Shown here: one piece after another, positions 8,264 through 17,594 of the stretch
Layout: each line of letters starts with the position of its first letter
Position numbering within the stretch: position 1 is the first letter of the stretch
NCBI RefSeq assembly: GCF_900110575.1
Contig: NZ_FOEF01000020.1
Location: 62,001-126,000, forward strand
Origin: Amycolatopsis saalfeldensis
GTDB lineage: Bacteria; Actinomycetota; Actinomycetes; Mycobacteriales; Pseudonocardiaceae
Length of the DNA: 64,000 nt
Direction: 5' to 3'
Translations under genes and position numbers: made by a program
The notes under the pieces: model-generated
Told to the model about the DNA's origin: nothing
Seen by the model: only the letters and a program-made list of their open reading frames with translations
The model's database searches: none

Positions 8264-9423
8264 TCGACCGGGCCACCCCGGACCGTGCGAAAGAACTTCC
8301 GCACGTCGCCCACGTACAGCTCGGGTTGTTCCAGCGCGCTGAAGTGCCCGCCTCGCTCGAACTCGGACCAGTGGGTGATGGTCGGGAGATCGCGGTCGGC
8401 GAAGCGCCGGATGGGCACCACCATGTCGTACGGGAACACAGCCACCCCGACCGGAACGGTGACCGGCGGATCGGGCACCGGGGACGTCATCAGCTGCTGG
8501 AGGTATTCGTAGTACAGCTGGGCGGAGGAGCCCGCGGTGCCGGTCAGCCAGTAGATCATGACATTGGTGAGCAGGTGGTCGCGATCGACCGCGTCCTCGG
8601 GGCTCTTGGCCGAGTCGGTCCATTCCCAGAACTTCTCGACGATCCAGGCGAGCTGCCCGGCCGGCGAATCCGTCAGGGCGTAGGACGGCGTCTGCGGCCG
8701 GGTGGACTGCAGCTTGAAGTGCCCGGCCAGATCGGTGTCGAACCGGACGTGCTGGGCGAGGCGGGCCCGGTCCTGCTCGTCGAGCGTCGCCAGCTCCGCC
8801 GGGTCGCCGGACGGTGGCGCGACCAGCATGCTGGTGTGCACGCCCACCACGTGCGCGGGGTCGGCCCGGCCGAGTTCCAGTGAGATCATCGAGCCGAAAT
8901 CACCGCCCTGCGCGCCGTACCGGTCATAGCCGAGCCGGCGCATCAGCTCGGACCACGCCCGGCCGATCCGGCGGATGTTCCAGCCGGGTTCCAGTTCGGG
9001 GCCGGAGAACCCGTACCCCGGAATGGACGGGATGACCAGATCGAAGGCGTCCGCCGGGTCTCCGCCGTGCGCGGCCGGGTCGGTCAGCGGCCCGATGACG
9101 TCCGTGAACTCGACGATGGAACTGGGCCAGCCGTGGGTGAGCAGCAACGGCAACGCATCCGGTTCCGCCGAGCGCACGTGCAGCAGGTGCACCGTCGCGC
9201 CGTCGATCTCGGTGCGGAACTGGGGAAATCGGTTGAGCGCCGCCTCGGCCCGGCGCCAGTCGTAGCCGTGGCGCCAGTGCTCGACGAGTTCCTTGAGGTA
9301 CTGCGGCGGGACGCCGCGGGCCCAGCCGGCCACCGGCGGCTCGGCCGGCCACCGGGTGGCGGCGAGCCTCCGCTGGAGGTCGTCGAGGTCGGCCTGCGGG
9401 ATCTCGATCCGGAACGGTTGCAC
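8248..9423 (-). CDS. enediyne-type epoxide hydrolase
   Basis: A 391-residue alpha/beta hydrolase with the N-terminal EHN domain (VQPFRIEIPQADLDDLQRRL). The nucleophile is Asp175 in AQGGDFGSMIS, the oxyanion HGW is in LLTHGWPSSIVEF, and a late His is in ERGGHFSALEQPE. With the GTG start at 9423 (AGGCAGGA upstream) the nucleophile falls at 175, the position I recall for SgcF of the C-1027 pathway. Enediyne homologues (SgcF, NcsF, KedF types) open an epoxide on the enediyne core to a vicinal diol for attachment of peripheral groups. It diverges from the aminotransferase gene across about 250 bp. Its presence favours a nine-membered core; that is inference. Confidence 0.9.
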   Translation of the reverse strand: MQPFRIEIPQADLDDLQRRLAATRWPAEPPVAGWARGVPPQYLKELVEHWRHGYDWRRAEAALNRFPQFRTEIDGATVHLLHVRSAEPDALPLLLTHGWPSSIVEFTDVIGPLTDPAAHGGDPADAFDLVIPSIPGYGFSGPELEPGWNIRRIGRAWSELMRRLGYDRYGAQGGDFGSMISLELGRADPAHVVGVHTSMLVAPPSGDPAELATLDEQDRARLAQHVRFDTDLAGHFKLQSTRPQTPSYALTDSPAGQLAWIVEKFWEWTDSAKSPEDAVDRDHLLTNVMIYWLTGTAGSSAQLYYEYLQQLMTSPVPDPPVTVPVGVAVFPYDMVVPIRRFADRDLPTITHWSEFERGGHFSALEQPELYVGDVRKFFRTVRGGPVDHAPV

Positions 9424-9674
9424 GACAAATCCTGCCTTTCGGATCGCCGCATTAATGAAAAATGCGCGGGGATTTTCCGGTGGCTCGAGAATGGCCACAC
9501 GGCCACGATACGCTCATTCCAGGAAGTTCCTCAAGCAATGGCGTTCGGCAGAATCAAGCATGACCGAAGACGGCATTTTACGAGATGGTGACCCGTAGGG
9601 AATCCCGTACCGTTCGACAAAGGTGCACGACGGATCACCGAGGGCATTGCCCGGCCGGCGGAGGGATGAATCAG

Positions 9675-10841
9675 ATGATCAACGTGTTCCAGCCGTCGCT
9701 GGGGGAGCAGGAACTCGCCGCGGTCCGCGAGGTCTTCGAAAGCTGCTGGATCGGCAAGGGCTCCCGGGTCGCGGCGTTCGAGGCGGCGTTCGCCGCGCAC
9801 CTCGGCGCCGCGCCGGAGCAGGTCATGTCGACCAATTCCTGCACTGAGGCGACCTTCATGGCGATGGAACTGCTCGGCGTCGGACCGGGTGACGAAGTCG
9901 TGCTGCCGACGGTGTGTTTCGTCGGCACGGCCAATGCCGTCGCCGCGCACGGAGCCCGGCCGGTCTTCTGCGACGTGGACCCGCGCACCCTCAATGCCAC
10001 GGCCGAACACGTGGCGGCCAGGCTGAACCCGGCGACCAAAGCCGTGATCCTGCTGCACTACGGCGGCTACCCCGGGCAGGTCGCGGAGGTCGCCGAGCTC
10101 TGCCGCGACCGTGGCGTCAAGCTCGTCGAGGACGCCGCGAACGCCCAGGCGTCGCGAGCCGGCGGCCGGGCCTGCGGCACGTTCGGCGACGTCGGCGTGT
10201 GGAGTTTCGACCACGGGAAAATCGCGGTCGCCGTGGACGGCGGCATGCTCTACGCCCGCGACCCGGAGCTGGCCGGACGAGCGCGGAAGCTCGCGTATTT
10301 CGGGCTGGAGCAGACGAGTGGCTACGACCAGGCGATGCGCGCGCAGACCCGCTGGTGGGACTTCGAGATCTCCTCCTTCGGCCGCCGGTCGGTGATGAAC
10401 GACGTGCTGGCTGCCATCGGCCACGTCCAGCTGGGCAAGCTGGGCGACTTCGTTGCCCGGCGGCGCGAGGTGGTCGCGGCCTACGACGAGGCGTTGCGCG
10501 GCGTTCCCGGCCTGCTCACTCCGCCGCCCCTTCCCGACGGCCACGAGACCTCCTTCTACCTCTATTGGGTCCAGCTCGCCCCCGGTCTCCGGGACCTCGT
10601 GGCCAGGCGGCTCTACGAACGCGGTATCTACACCACGTTCCGCTATCCGCAGCTCCACCGGGTCCGCGCCTACGGGGCGGACGATGTCGCGCTGCCGGGA
10701 GCGGAACACGCGGCGGCCGTCACCCTCTGCCTGCCACTGCACCAGGGACTCGGCGACCGGGACGTGGAGTTCGTCAGCACCGCCCTCGTCGAGGCGGCGG
10801 CGGGCCGCCGCGGCGATACCCCGGACGGCCAGGTCGCGTGA
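9675..10841 (+). CDS. DegT/DnrJ/EryC1 sugar aminotransferase
   Basis: A 388-residue PLP aminotransferase of the sugar-nucleotide class. ATFMAMELLGVGPGDEVVLP and FVGTANAVAAHGARPVFCDV are diagnostic, the cofactor aspartate is in VKLVEDAANAQAS, and the Schiff-base Lys182 is in WSFDHGKIAVAVDGGML. The second ATG (9675) is chosen because GGAGGG lies nine bases before it; the first (9666) abuts that site. Enzymes of this type transfer an amino group from glutamate to C3 or C4 of an NDP-keto-deoxyhexose. With the N-methyltransferase at 15,967 this gives a dimethylaminosugar. It is convergent with the oxidoreductase gene. Confidence 0.9.
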   Translation: MINVFQPSLGEQELAAVREVFESCWIGKGSRVAAFEAAFAAHLGAAPEQVMSTNSCTEATFMAMELLGVGPGDEVVLPTVCFVGTANAVAAHGARPVFCDVDPRTLNATAEHVAARLNPATKAVILLHYGGYPGQVAEVAELCRDRGVKLVEDAANAQASRAGGRACGTFGDVGVWSFDHGKIAVAVDGGMLYARDPELAGRARKLAYFGLEQTSGYDQAMRAQTRWWDFEISSFGRRSVMNDVLAAIGHVQLGKLGDFVARRREVVAAYDEALRGVPGLLTPPPLPDGHETSFYLYWVQLAPGLRDLVARRLYERGIYTTFRYPQLHRVRAYGADDVALPGAEHAAAVTLCLPLHQGLGDRDVEFVSTALVEAAAGRRGDTPDGQVA

Positions 10842-10886
10842 CGCCGTCAGCGGGAGGCGGCGCCCGCGGCAGCGCCGCGCCCCGAT

Positions 10887-11858
10887 TCACCGGGCCGGCG
10901 GCTCGAAGCTGGACCTGATCGCGTCGATCAGCTCGGCCTGGTAACGGGAATCGTCGTTCGGCCGGGCCCCTGAACGCACCGCGGCGGCGAACGAGGCGAC
11001 CGTGTTGGCCACCTGGTCCTCGGCGCGAAGCCGGACCACCCTGGTACCGCCCCGATTCTCGACCAGTACGACCGGTTCGTGGTCCGCGGGCGGGGTGAAC
11101 GCGCGCTCTACGCTGATCGAGCCCTTGCTGCCGTCGAGCCGGTAAGCCGAACGGTAGCCGTGGTCGAGGCCGAAGGTCAGCTGCGCGCTCACCCCACCGC
11201 GGTCGACCAGCAAGGCCGCGCCACCGGTGTCCACCGGGAACTCCGGCCGCCGCCACTGCACGGCGCCGGCGACGCGCAGGCTCGCGCCCAGGAAGTCCAG
11301 CGCGACCCGGACCGGGTAGACGCCGGTGTCCCACAGCGCGCCACCGCCCAGATCGGATCGGTACCGGATGTCGTCACCGCTGCGCAGCGGTACCGTGAAG
11401 GCGGCGTGCAGGGACCGGAGTTCGCCGATCGTGCCGTCGTCGAGCAGGGCCCGGACCGTGGCGTGCTGACTGTGGTGGACGAAGGACAGGTTCTCCATCA
11501 GCACCAGGCCGCGGGAGGCGGCAAGGGCGAGCAGACCGGTGGTCGAGGCCGCGTCGATGGTCATCGGCTTCTCGGCGAGCACGTGCTTGCCCGCCAGCAA
11601 CGCCGCCTCGATCCAGCCGGCGTGCAAGGCGGGCGGCAGCGGCAGGTAGACGGCCATGACCGAGGCGTCGGCCAGCAGTTTGTCGTAGCCGCCCACCGCG
11701 CGGCACCCGTGTTCCGCCGCGAGGGGCATCGCCTTGGCGAGGTCCCGGCTCGCGATCGCGGCGATCTCGACGTCCTTCGCGGCGGCGAACGCGGGCAGCA
11801 TCCGCCGCCGGGCGATGTCCGCGCATCCCATGACTCCGATCCGCACGGGTTCCGTCAC
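10887..11858 (-). CDS. Gfo/Idh/MocA oxidoreductase, NDP-3-keto-hexose 3-ketoreductase
   Basis: A 323-residue NAD(P)-dependent oxidoreductase. The N-terminal Rossmann segment is VRIGVMGCADIARRRMLPA, the catalytic-lysine motif is VLAEKPMTI, and the C-terminal domain has the alpha/beta sheet of the MocA family. Its GTG overlaps the TGA of the 2,3-dehydratase gene (GTGA), giving translational coupling. In 2,6-dideoxysugar pathways the 2,3-dehydratase product is unstable and is reduced at C3 by just such a partner (TylC1/KijD10-like), so that function is assigned here. The pairing argues that the amino group goes to C4 rather than C3. Confidence 0.88.
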   Translation of the reverse strand: MTEPVRIGVMGCADIARRRMLPAFAAAKDVEIAAIASRDLAKAMPLAAEHGCRAVGGYDKLLADASVMAVYLPLPPALHAGWIEAALLAGKHVLAEKPMTIDAASTTGLLALAASRGLVLMENLSFVHHSQHATVRALLDDGTIGELRSLHAAFTVPLRSGDDIRYRSDLGGGALWDTGVYPVRVALDFLGASLRVAGAVQWRRPEFPVDTGGAALLVDRGGVSAQLTFGLDHGYRSAYRLDGSKGSISVERAFTPPADHEPVVLVENRGGTRVVRLRAEDQVANTVASFAAAVRSGARPNDDSRYQAELIDAIRSSFEPPAR

Positions 11859-13243
11859 AACTCGACCGCCCTCGTGTTCAGGATCGCCAGCAGGGTGCGC
11901 GCCTGCACGTTGAGGTAGTGCCCGTGCCGGGCCAGCAGGTTCAGCTGACCCGGGGTGACCCAGCGATAGCCGGGCGGCGGCTCGGCGGGGGCGCTCGCCT
12001 CGTCGGCTTCGACGAGGACGTACCGGACGTTCGCGTTGAGGAACCGGCCGCCCTCTTCGGACAGGATCGTCGAGAAGCGGACCCGGCTCGAACCGGCCCC
12101 CAGCACCAGGTCCAGGAACGGCGGGCGGTCGGCGGCGGCGAGGTGGGCATAGCTTTCCGCCGTGTACTGGGCGGTCGGGCCGAGTTCCACCGTGTCCAGG
12201 AAACCGCCTTCCGCCCTGGCGTGCGCCAGCACGTGGGCCACCCCGTGGAAATAGCGGAACACGAACGCGGCGAGGCCGGTCGCGACCGGTTCGATCAGCG
12301 GCTGGGTCCACTGGGCGACCTCTCGGTTGTCGGTCCGCACCGACACGGCCACCACCCGGAAGTAGCGGTCCAGCTCGTGCTTGACGGACCACTCGCCGCG
12401 CTCCCAGTTCTCCACCTTGCTCAGCGGGATCCGCTCGGCGTGCATCTCGCGCCGCGCGCGCTCGGTGGTGAACCACGACAGCAGCTCGGTGTCGGAATCG
12501 CGCGCGGCAGGCTCGTCGGGCGCCAGCGGCGCGCAGGCCAGCACGGTGCGCGAGTCCATGTTGACGATGTTGTCCTGGTGGAGCAGCTGCCCGATCTGGC
12601 CGAGCGTCAGCCACCGGAAGTCGTCGTCCGCGGGCACGTCGTCCTCGGTCTCGACGATCACGTTGCGGTTCGACTTGCGGAAGAACCACGCGCCGTGCTC
12701 CGACTGCAGCACGTCGGTGAGGACGCGGCCGCGCCGCCGGTTCGTGAAGTATTCGAGGTATTTCACACTCCGGCCACTGTGGACCTTGGTGTAGTTGCTC
12801 CTCGTCGCCTGCACGGTCGGCGAGAGCTGCAGCTTGTTGGGATTCCCGGGTTCCATCTTCGCCTGCATCAGAAAGTGCAGCACGCCGTCGAATTCCTTGC
12901 CGAGGATGCCGAGAATGCCCACCTCGGGTTGCACGATGATCGGCTGGTGCCAGCGGGCGCCGTCGGCGCCCATCGACACAGCCAGCCCCTCCACCGAGAA
13001 GAACCGGCCACTGCGGTGAACCAGGTTTCCCGCTTCCGGGGTGAAGGACCAGGCGTCCAGCTCGTGGAAGGGGATGCGGTCCACCTGGAAGCGCTGCGCG
13101 GCGCGGCGGGATTCGAACCAGTGCCGGAAGTCTTCGGTGATCGGACGTGAACCGGCCGTCCCGGCGGCCGCGGACCTGGCGAACCGCCGGTGCAGCCCGT
13201 CGTCGGCGCGTGGCCGTAACTCGCTACCGGTGGTCGTCGTCAT
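11855..13243 (-). CDS. NDP-hexose 2,3-dehydratase
   Basis: A 462-residue protein made of two homologous halves, each with a WxQPL/I substrate-binding segment (WHQPIIVQPEVGILGI in the first, WTQPLIEPVATGLAAF in the second) and a GQ(I/L)xxLL motif near each domain end. This duplicated design and length are specific to NDP-hexose 2,3-dehydratases such as TylX3 and EvaA. The enzyme removes the C2 hydroxyl of an NDP-4-keto-6-deoxyhexose. It is the first gene of a two-gene leftward unit with the 3-ketoreductase and diverges from the C-methyltransferase across 248 bp. The 4,6-dehydratase that would make its substrate is not in the window. Confidence 0.93.
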   Translation of the reverse strand: MTTTTGSELRPRADDGLHRRFARSAAAGTAGSRPITEDFRHWFESRRAAQRFQVDRIPFHELDAWSFTPEAGNLVHRSGRFFSVEGLAVSMGADGARWHQPIIVQPEVGILGILGKEFDGVLHFLMQAKMEPGNPNKLQLSPTVQATRSNYTKVHSGRSVKYLEYFTNRRRGRVLTDVLQSEHGAWFFRKSNRNVIVETEDDVPADDDFRWLTLGQIGQLLHQDNIVNMDSRTVLACAPLAPDEPAARDSDTELLSWFTTERARREMHAERIPLSKVENWERGEWSVKHELDRYFRVVAVSVRTDNREVAQWTQPLIEPVATGLAAFVFRYFHGVAHVLAHARAEGGFLDTVELGPTAQYTAESYAHLAAADRPPFLDLVLGAGSSRVRFSTILSEEGGRFLNANVRYVLVEADEASAPAEPPPGYRWVTPGQLNLLARHGHYLNVQARTLLAILNTRAVEL

Positions 13244-13491
13244 CGTGTCTCCCGAATTCTTCGGCTCATGATGCAGGCGTGTCGAACCAGTTGGGCGCCA
13301 CCGTGGTCAATGGTCGCCCGGTGCACCTGGCCGTGCACCTCTAGCCTTGCGCTACCGCGGTGGTGACCAGCGCACGATCGGAAAAGATTCGCCACGCGCG
13401 GCCGGGTAACGTTGTCACAGCGAATGCGACCTGACTCGAGACGCCCGAAATCTGCGAATCGGGTACCCTGCGTGACAGAAGGGCGAATTGG

Positions 13492-14730
13492 GTGGACAGC
13501 GACAGTAAAATACAGTACGGGTGCCGTATTTGTGGTGGCCGGTTGCGGGAATGGTGTGATTTCGGCCGGCAACCGGTTTCCCAGTCGTTCCGCGATCCGG
13601 GCGCGACCGACAGCGAGTTCTTCTTCCGCCTCGCGGTCGGGTTGTGCCTGTCCTGCACGATGGTTCAGCACGTCGAAGAGGTCCCGCGAAGCCTGATGTT
13701 CCACGAGAACTATCCATACCGCTCGTCCGGATCGGAGTTCATGCGCCGGCACTTCGAGGAGGTGGCCAGGCATTTCCTGAAAACGGAGCTGGCCGATCCG
13801 GGCTCCTTCGCCGTGGAAATCGGCTGCAATGACGGAATAATGCTCCGCACGATCAGCGAAGCGGGCGTCCGGCATCTCGGCGTGGACCCCTCGCGCCGGG
13901 CGGTGGAAGTCGCTCAGGCCAGTGGGATCCGGGTGCGGCCGGAGTTCTTCGAAGAGGAGACGGCCAAGGCGATCCGGGCGGCCGAGGGGCCGGCCGACCT
14001 GATCTATTCGGCCAACACCATCAGTCACATACCGTACCTGGACTCGCTTTTCCGCGGAGTGTCCGCGCTGCTCTCGGCAAACGGGGTGTGCGTCTTCGAG
14101 GACCGCTACCTCGGCGACATTCTCGGCAACGCATCCTTCGACCAGATCTACGACGAGCATTTCTACCTCTTCTCCGTGCGCTCGGTGCAGGCCATGGCCG
14201 TCCGGTTCGGACTCGAGCTGGTCGGCGCCGAGCGGATGACCGTGCACGGTGGCTCCATCCGCTACACCCTGGCGCGGCCCGGCGCCCGGGCGCCCCGGCC
14301 GGAGGTCGCGGAACTACTGGAGCAGGAACGGGAACAGGGACTCGACGGGACCGAGCAGCTCCAGCGGTTCAGCGCCAGGATCGAGGAGATCCGGGTCGAC
14401 CTGATCCGGCTGCTCGGCGAGCTGCGGGCCGACGGCAAGCGGGTCGTCGGCTACGGTGCGACCGCCAAGAGCGCCACCCTGACCAACTACTGCGGGATAG
14501 GGACCGGCCTCGTCGAATTCGTCTGTGATTCGACGCCGGGCAAGCACGGTCTGCTCACCCCCGGCATGCACCTGCCGGTGCGCCCGCCGGAGGCGTTCGC
14601 GAGTCCCTATCCGGACTACGCCTTGCTGTTCGCGTGGAACCACGCCGAAGAGATCATGGCCAAGGAGCGGGTATTCCAGGAGCAGGGCGGCAAGTGGATC
14701 CTCTACGTGCCCAAGGTGCACGTGGTCTGA
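13492..14730 (+). CDS. NDP-sugar C-methyltransferase
   Basis: A 412-residue SAM-dependent C-methyltransferase of the TylC3/EvaC class. The N-terminal zinc domain has CRICGG and a later CLSCTMVQH cysteine pair. The SAM motif is FAVEIGCNDGIMLRT, with the acidic loop VDPSRRAVEVA, and the C-terminal third (VVGYGATAKSATL) is the domain found only in sugar C-methyltransferases and relatives. Length matches EvaC-like enzymes (about 410). The GTG at 13492 follows GAAGG at suitable distance. It adds a methyl branch, usually at C3 of a 4-keto-2,6-dideoxy sugar. It is convergent with the glycosyltransferase gene. Confidence 0.9.
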   Translation: MDSDSKIQYGCRICGGRLREWCDFGRQPVSQSFRDPGATDSEFFFRLAVGLCLSCTMVQHVEEVPRSLMFHENYPYRSSGSEFMRRHFEEVARHFLKTELADPGSFAVEIGCNDGIMLRTISEAGVRHLGVDPSRRAVEVAQASGIRVRPEFFEEETAKAIRAAEGPADLIYSANTISHIPYLDSLFRGVSALLSANGVCVFEDRYLGDILGNASFDQIYDEHFYLFSVRSVQAMAVRFGLELVGAERMTVHGGSIRYTLARPGARAPRPEVAELLEQEREQGLDGTEQLQRFSARIEEIRVDLIRLLGELRADGKRVVGYGATAKSATLTNYCGIGTGLVEFVCDSTPGKHGLLTPGMHLPVRPPEAFASPYPDYALLFAWNHAEEIMAKERVFQEQGGKWILYVPKVHVV

Positions 14731-14743
14731 CTGCCCGGGCGAG

Positions 14744-14780
14744 GCCGGTGCGTGGCCGGGAACCCGGCTCACGTACCGGC
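14744..14780. terminator. imperfect hairpin between convergent genes
   Basis: An inverted repeat with outer arms GCCGGT and ACCGGC and a mostly paired interior lies between the C-methyltransferase and glycosyltransferase genes and overlaps the latter's last codons. It is a likely terminator for both. Confidence 0.5.
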
Positions 14781-15911
14781 CTGGCCCTGACCGGCCAGGT
14801 CTTCGAGCGTTCCGACGACCTCCAGCGGGGAAGGCTGTGCGGCGATCTCACGGGCGACGAGCGAGGCCGCGTCCGTGAACTCGGCCGTTTCGAGGATGCG
14901 CAGACAATGGCCGACCACCGTGTGCGGCACGATCTCCGGGCGCAGCAGGCGGATGCCCGCACCGGCTTTGACCACGGCGTCCGCGTTCTCGAACTGGTCG
15001 TCGAACTGCGGTAGCACCAGCTGGGGCACGCCGGCCGCCAGTGCGGTCAGCGTGGTGCCCTGGCCGCCGTGATGGATCAGCAGAGCACACCTGTTCAAGA
15101 CTTGGACCATGGGCAGCCAGCCCACGTGCCGGATGCCCGCGGGCCACGGTCCCCACGCGGCGGCCGTCTGGTCGTCGATCGCGACGACCAGCTCGAAATC
15201 CAGCCGCACCAGCTCGCGGACCACGGACATCAGCTCCTCCCGCAGCAGGTCCAGGCCGAGTTTCGGGACCAGGGTGCCCAGCGTCAGGCAGATCCGCGGC
15301 CGGGCACCCGGTTCGAACATCCAGCGGCGCAGGCGGGCGGTGCCGCCGTAGGACACGTGGCGCAGCCCGACGTGGTCCGTGGCGTGCGGGAGACGCAGGC
15401 TCGGCGGCCAGGAGGCGAGCATCAGGTCGGGCTCCGGCAGGCCGTCCATCCCCAGCTCCGCCAGGTCGTGTCCGAGCACTTCCGCGGCGGCCGTGCGGTA
15501 CTCGGCCAGGTCGGCGACGCCCCACCGCAGGTCGACCGAGTGCGTGCCGTGCCGGGCCGCCGCGACCGGGCCGGCGAATTCCGCGCGCTCGTGCACCACC
15601 AGCCGGGGTTGCCATCGCTCCACAATGGACATCGTCGCGGGCAGGGTGACCGAGCCGATCCGGCCGAACATCCGGCCGTGGGCATGGCGGAGCAGCCCGT
15701 CGGGGCGGTCCGAGCCGTTCGGGGACAGGTCCAGGAACTCGGTCGGTGGCCCGCTCGAAACGGCGGGAAGGCCGGCGCGCAGCACCGTGTCGGCGAAGTT
15801 GTCCGGGACGGCGACCAGCACGTCGTGGCCGCTCGCCCTGGCGGCCCAGGCCAGCGGGACCAAGGGGAAGAAGTGTCCTGGCAGCGGCTCGGTGGTGAAC
15901 AGGATCCGCAT
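14769..15911 (-). CDS. enediyne glycosyltransferase, GT-B fold (GT1)
   Basis: A 380-residue GT-B glycosyltransferase. It opens MRILFTTEPLPGHFFPLVPL, the acceptor-domain start of antibiotic glycosyltransferases, and carries the nucleotide-sugar donor motif LLIHHGGQGTTLTALAAG near residue 290. It closely resembles in layout the CalG and SgcA6-type enzymes that attach deoxysugars to enediynes. It is the last gene of the leftward operon beginning at 20,949, after the N-methyltransferase. It most likely transfers the dimethylamino C-methyl sugar to the core or to a peripheral group. Only one glycosyltransferase is visible, so a single sugar is expected from this window. Confidence 0.9.
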   Translation of the reverse strand: MRILFTTEPLPGHFFPLVPLAWAARASGHDVLVAVPDNFADTVLRAGLPAVSSGPPTEFLDLSPNGSDRPDGLLRHAHGRMFGRIGSVTLPATMSIVERWQPRLVVHERAEFAGPVAAARHGTHSVDLRWGVADLAEYRTAAAEVLGHDLAELGMDGLPEPDLMLASWPPSLRLPHATDHVGLRHVSYGGTARLRRWMFEPGARPRICLTLGTLVPKLGLDLLREELMSVVRELVRLDFELVVAIDDQTAAAWGPWPAGIRHVGWLPMVQVLNRCALLIHHGGQGTTLTALAAGVPQLVLPQFDDQFENADAVVKAGAGIRLLRPEIVPHTVVGHCLRILETAEFTDAASLVAREIAAQPSPLEVVGTLEDLAGQGQAGT

Positions 15912-15966
15912 GAACCCCTCCGTTCGTGTGCCCGAAGAACGTGTGCCCGGCGGCGGCGCGCGCCGG

Positions 15967-16698
15967 CTATTTCCGAGTGCCGACGAACAGCCCCGGGCTG
16001 TTGGGCCTGCCGCTGGCCAGCCGCAATCCCGGCACGAACTCGACGGTGCAGCCGGCCCGCTCGAACGCGGACCGGTAGTCGTCCCGCTCGAACAGGGTCA
16101 CCTGCAGCAGGTCGGTGAAGTCGGTGATCCCCGAGGCGTCGGCGACAGTGAACTTCACCTCCATCCGGGTCACCCCGCCCTCGCGCACGGACCGGGTGAT
16201 CCGGGAGACCACCCGGTCGTTCTCCTTCATCAGATGCCCGTCGACGTACCCGTCGATGAAGTCGGCGGGGAACCACCACGGTTCGACGATCACGACGCCG
16301 CCGGGGACCACGTGCGCGGCCATTCCGGCGATCGCCGTGTCCAGGTCCGCCGGGTCCGGCATGCAGGCCACGGAATTGCCCATGCACACCAGAACGTCGA
16401 AACTCCGGCCGAGTTCGAGGCGCCGCATGTCTCCCGCGTGGATCGGGACGTCCGGCAGCCGCGCCTGCGCGACCGCGCGCATGGCCTCGGCCAGTTCGAA
16501 TCCGGCTACTTCGTCGAAGAGGTGCCGGAAGGTCTCGAGGTGCGCGCCGGTGCCGCAGGCGACGTCGAGCAAGGACCGGGCCGCCGGGAAACGCGAGCGG
16601 GCCAGCTCGGTCAGCGCCTCGGCCTCGGCCGCGAAGTCCTTCCCACGGCTACGGAAAACCAGGTCGTAGAGCTCGGCGTGATCCTTTGCGTACTGCAT
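15967..16698 (-). CDS. N,N-dimethyltransferase for NDP-aminosugar
   Basis: A 243-residue class I SAM methyltransferase. The SAM-binding motif is SLLDVACGTGAHLETFR, the acidic loop is VAGFELAEAM, and the motif-II region is FDVLVCMGNSVACM. Size and motifs match the TylM1/DesVI family of aminosugar N,N-dimethyltransferases (about 240 residues). The start ATG is preceded by AAGGAG. It follows the DinB-like gene and precedes the glycosyltransferase in the same leftward operon. It would dimethylate the amine installed by the DegT enzyme at 9,675, giving a 4-dimethylamino sugar like that of kedarcidin or C-1027; the exact sugar is inference. Confidence 0.87.
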   Translation of the reverse strand: MQYAKDHAELYDLVFRSRGKDFAAEAEALTELARSRFPAARSLLDVACGTGAHLETFRHLFDEVAGFELAEAMRAVAQARLPDVPIHAGDMRRLELGRSFDVLVCMGNSVACMPDPADLDTAIAGMAAHVVPGGVVIVEPWWFPADFIDGYVDGHLMKENDRVVSRITRSVREGGVTRMEVKFTVADASGITDFTDLLQVTLFERDDYRSAFERAGCTVEFVPGLRLASGRPNSPGLFVGTRK

Positions 16699-16769
16699 CA
16701 GATCTCCTTGAAGTCGTGGGCGTGAGGCCGGGTGGCCACGCGGGCGAGAGCACCGCGGCTGCGGGTCGC

Positions 16770-17582
16770 TCAGCTGCCGGGAGGCCTGGCTGCGGCGAAC
16801 TGGCCGGGGGCACGGCCCGGTCCGGCCGGCCCCCGGTAGGCCTGGGCGATGGTGAGCCAATGGTTCGCTTCGGCGCCGGTCGCGGAGAGCCCCAGGTCGT
16901 CGGGGTGCCGTCGCCGGGTGACGAGCAGGCAGAGGTCCTCGGCCGGGCCGCTGATCGTCTGGGCCGCATCGGCGGGCCCGAACGTCCAGAGCTCGCCGGA
17001 GGGCGCGGCGAGCCGGTAGCGGAATTCGACGTCCGGCACGGCCAGGCCCCGGGCGAGGTAACCGAAGTCCCAGGTGCGGGTGGCGAACGCGCAGAGGTGG
17101 CGGATCCGGTCGGTCCGGTTCCGGCGGACGGCGAGTGCGTCGGCGATGTCCTGCCCGTGGCCGAACAGCTCCATCAACCCGGCGGCGGCGAGCACGGACG
17201 GCGGAAGCGGCCGGACGAGCCACGGCACGACATCCTCCGGCGCGCGGGCGGCGAGGGCTTCGGTCGCGGTCTTGAGTTCCTTGCGCCACCGGCCGAGGAG
17301 GACCTCGGGCGAGTCCGCGAAGTACGGGGCCAGCGCAGCGTCGACGTTCGCGTCGAAGTCGTCGCTCAGCCGGCCGATCATCGTCCGGAAGGCCGTGGGA
17401 TCGCCGGCGGCGAGGCCCGCCATGCGGAAGATCGCGGCGAGGTGGGCGATCTGGTGCTTGACGGTCCAGCCGGGAGCAGGTGTCGGACTCATCCATTGTG
17501 CACTGTCGAGATCGGACACCAGCCGGTCGATCTCGTCGCCCTCGGCGGTCAGGGCGAGGAAGACATTCTGTGACTCGCTCAC
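16770..17582 (-). CDS. mycothiol-type DinB-fold protein (TIGR03084-like)
   Basis: A 270-residue protein. The N-terminus contains MSPTPAPGWTVKHQIAHLA, with the metal-binding His of the mycothiol maleylpyruvate isomerase/DinB fold, and later LMELFGHGQDIADAL supplies the second His/Asp segment. The C-terminal half resembles the SCP2-like domain of TIGR03084 proteins. The GTG start has AAAGGA nine bases upstream and lies 12 bp after the AhpD-like gene. Members are thought to be mycothiol-dependent transferases or isomerases. Because thiols trigger enediyne cycloaromatisation, a mycothiol-handling enzyme in the cluster could contribute to self-protection or to core tailoring; neither is shown by the sequence. 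Confidence 0.8.
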   Translation of the reverse strand: MSESQNVFLALTAEGDEIDRLVSDLDSAQWMSPTPAPGWTVKHQIAHLAAIFRMAGLAAGDPTAFRTMIGRLSDDFDANVDAALAPYFADSPEVLLGRWRKELKTATEALAARAPEDVVPWLVRPLPPSVLAAAGLMELFGHGQDIADALAVRRNRTDRIRHLCAFATRTWDFGYLARGLAVPDVEFRYRLAAPSGELWTFGPADAAQTISGPAEDLCLLVTRRRHPDDLGLSATGAEANHWLTIAQAYRGPAGPGRAPGQFAAARPPGS

Positions 17583-17594
17583 GCGGTGGTCCTT

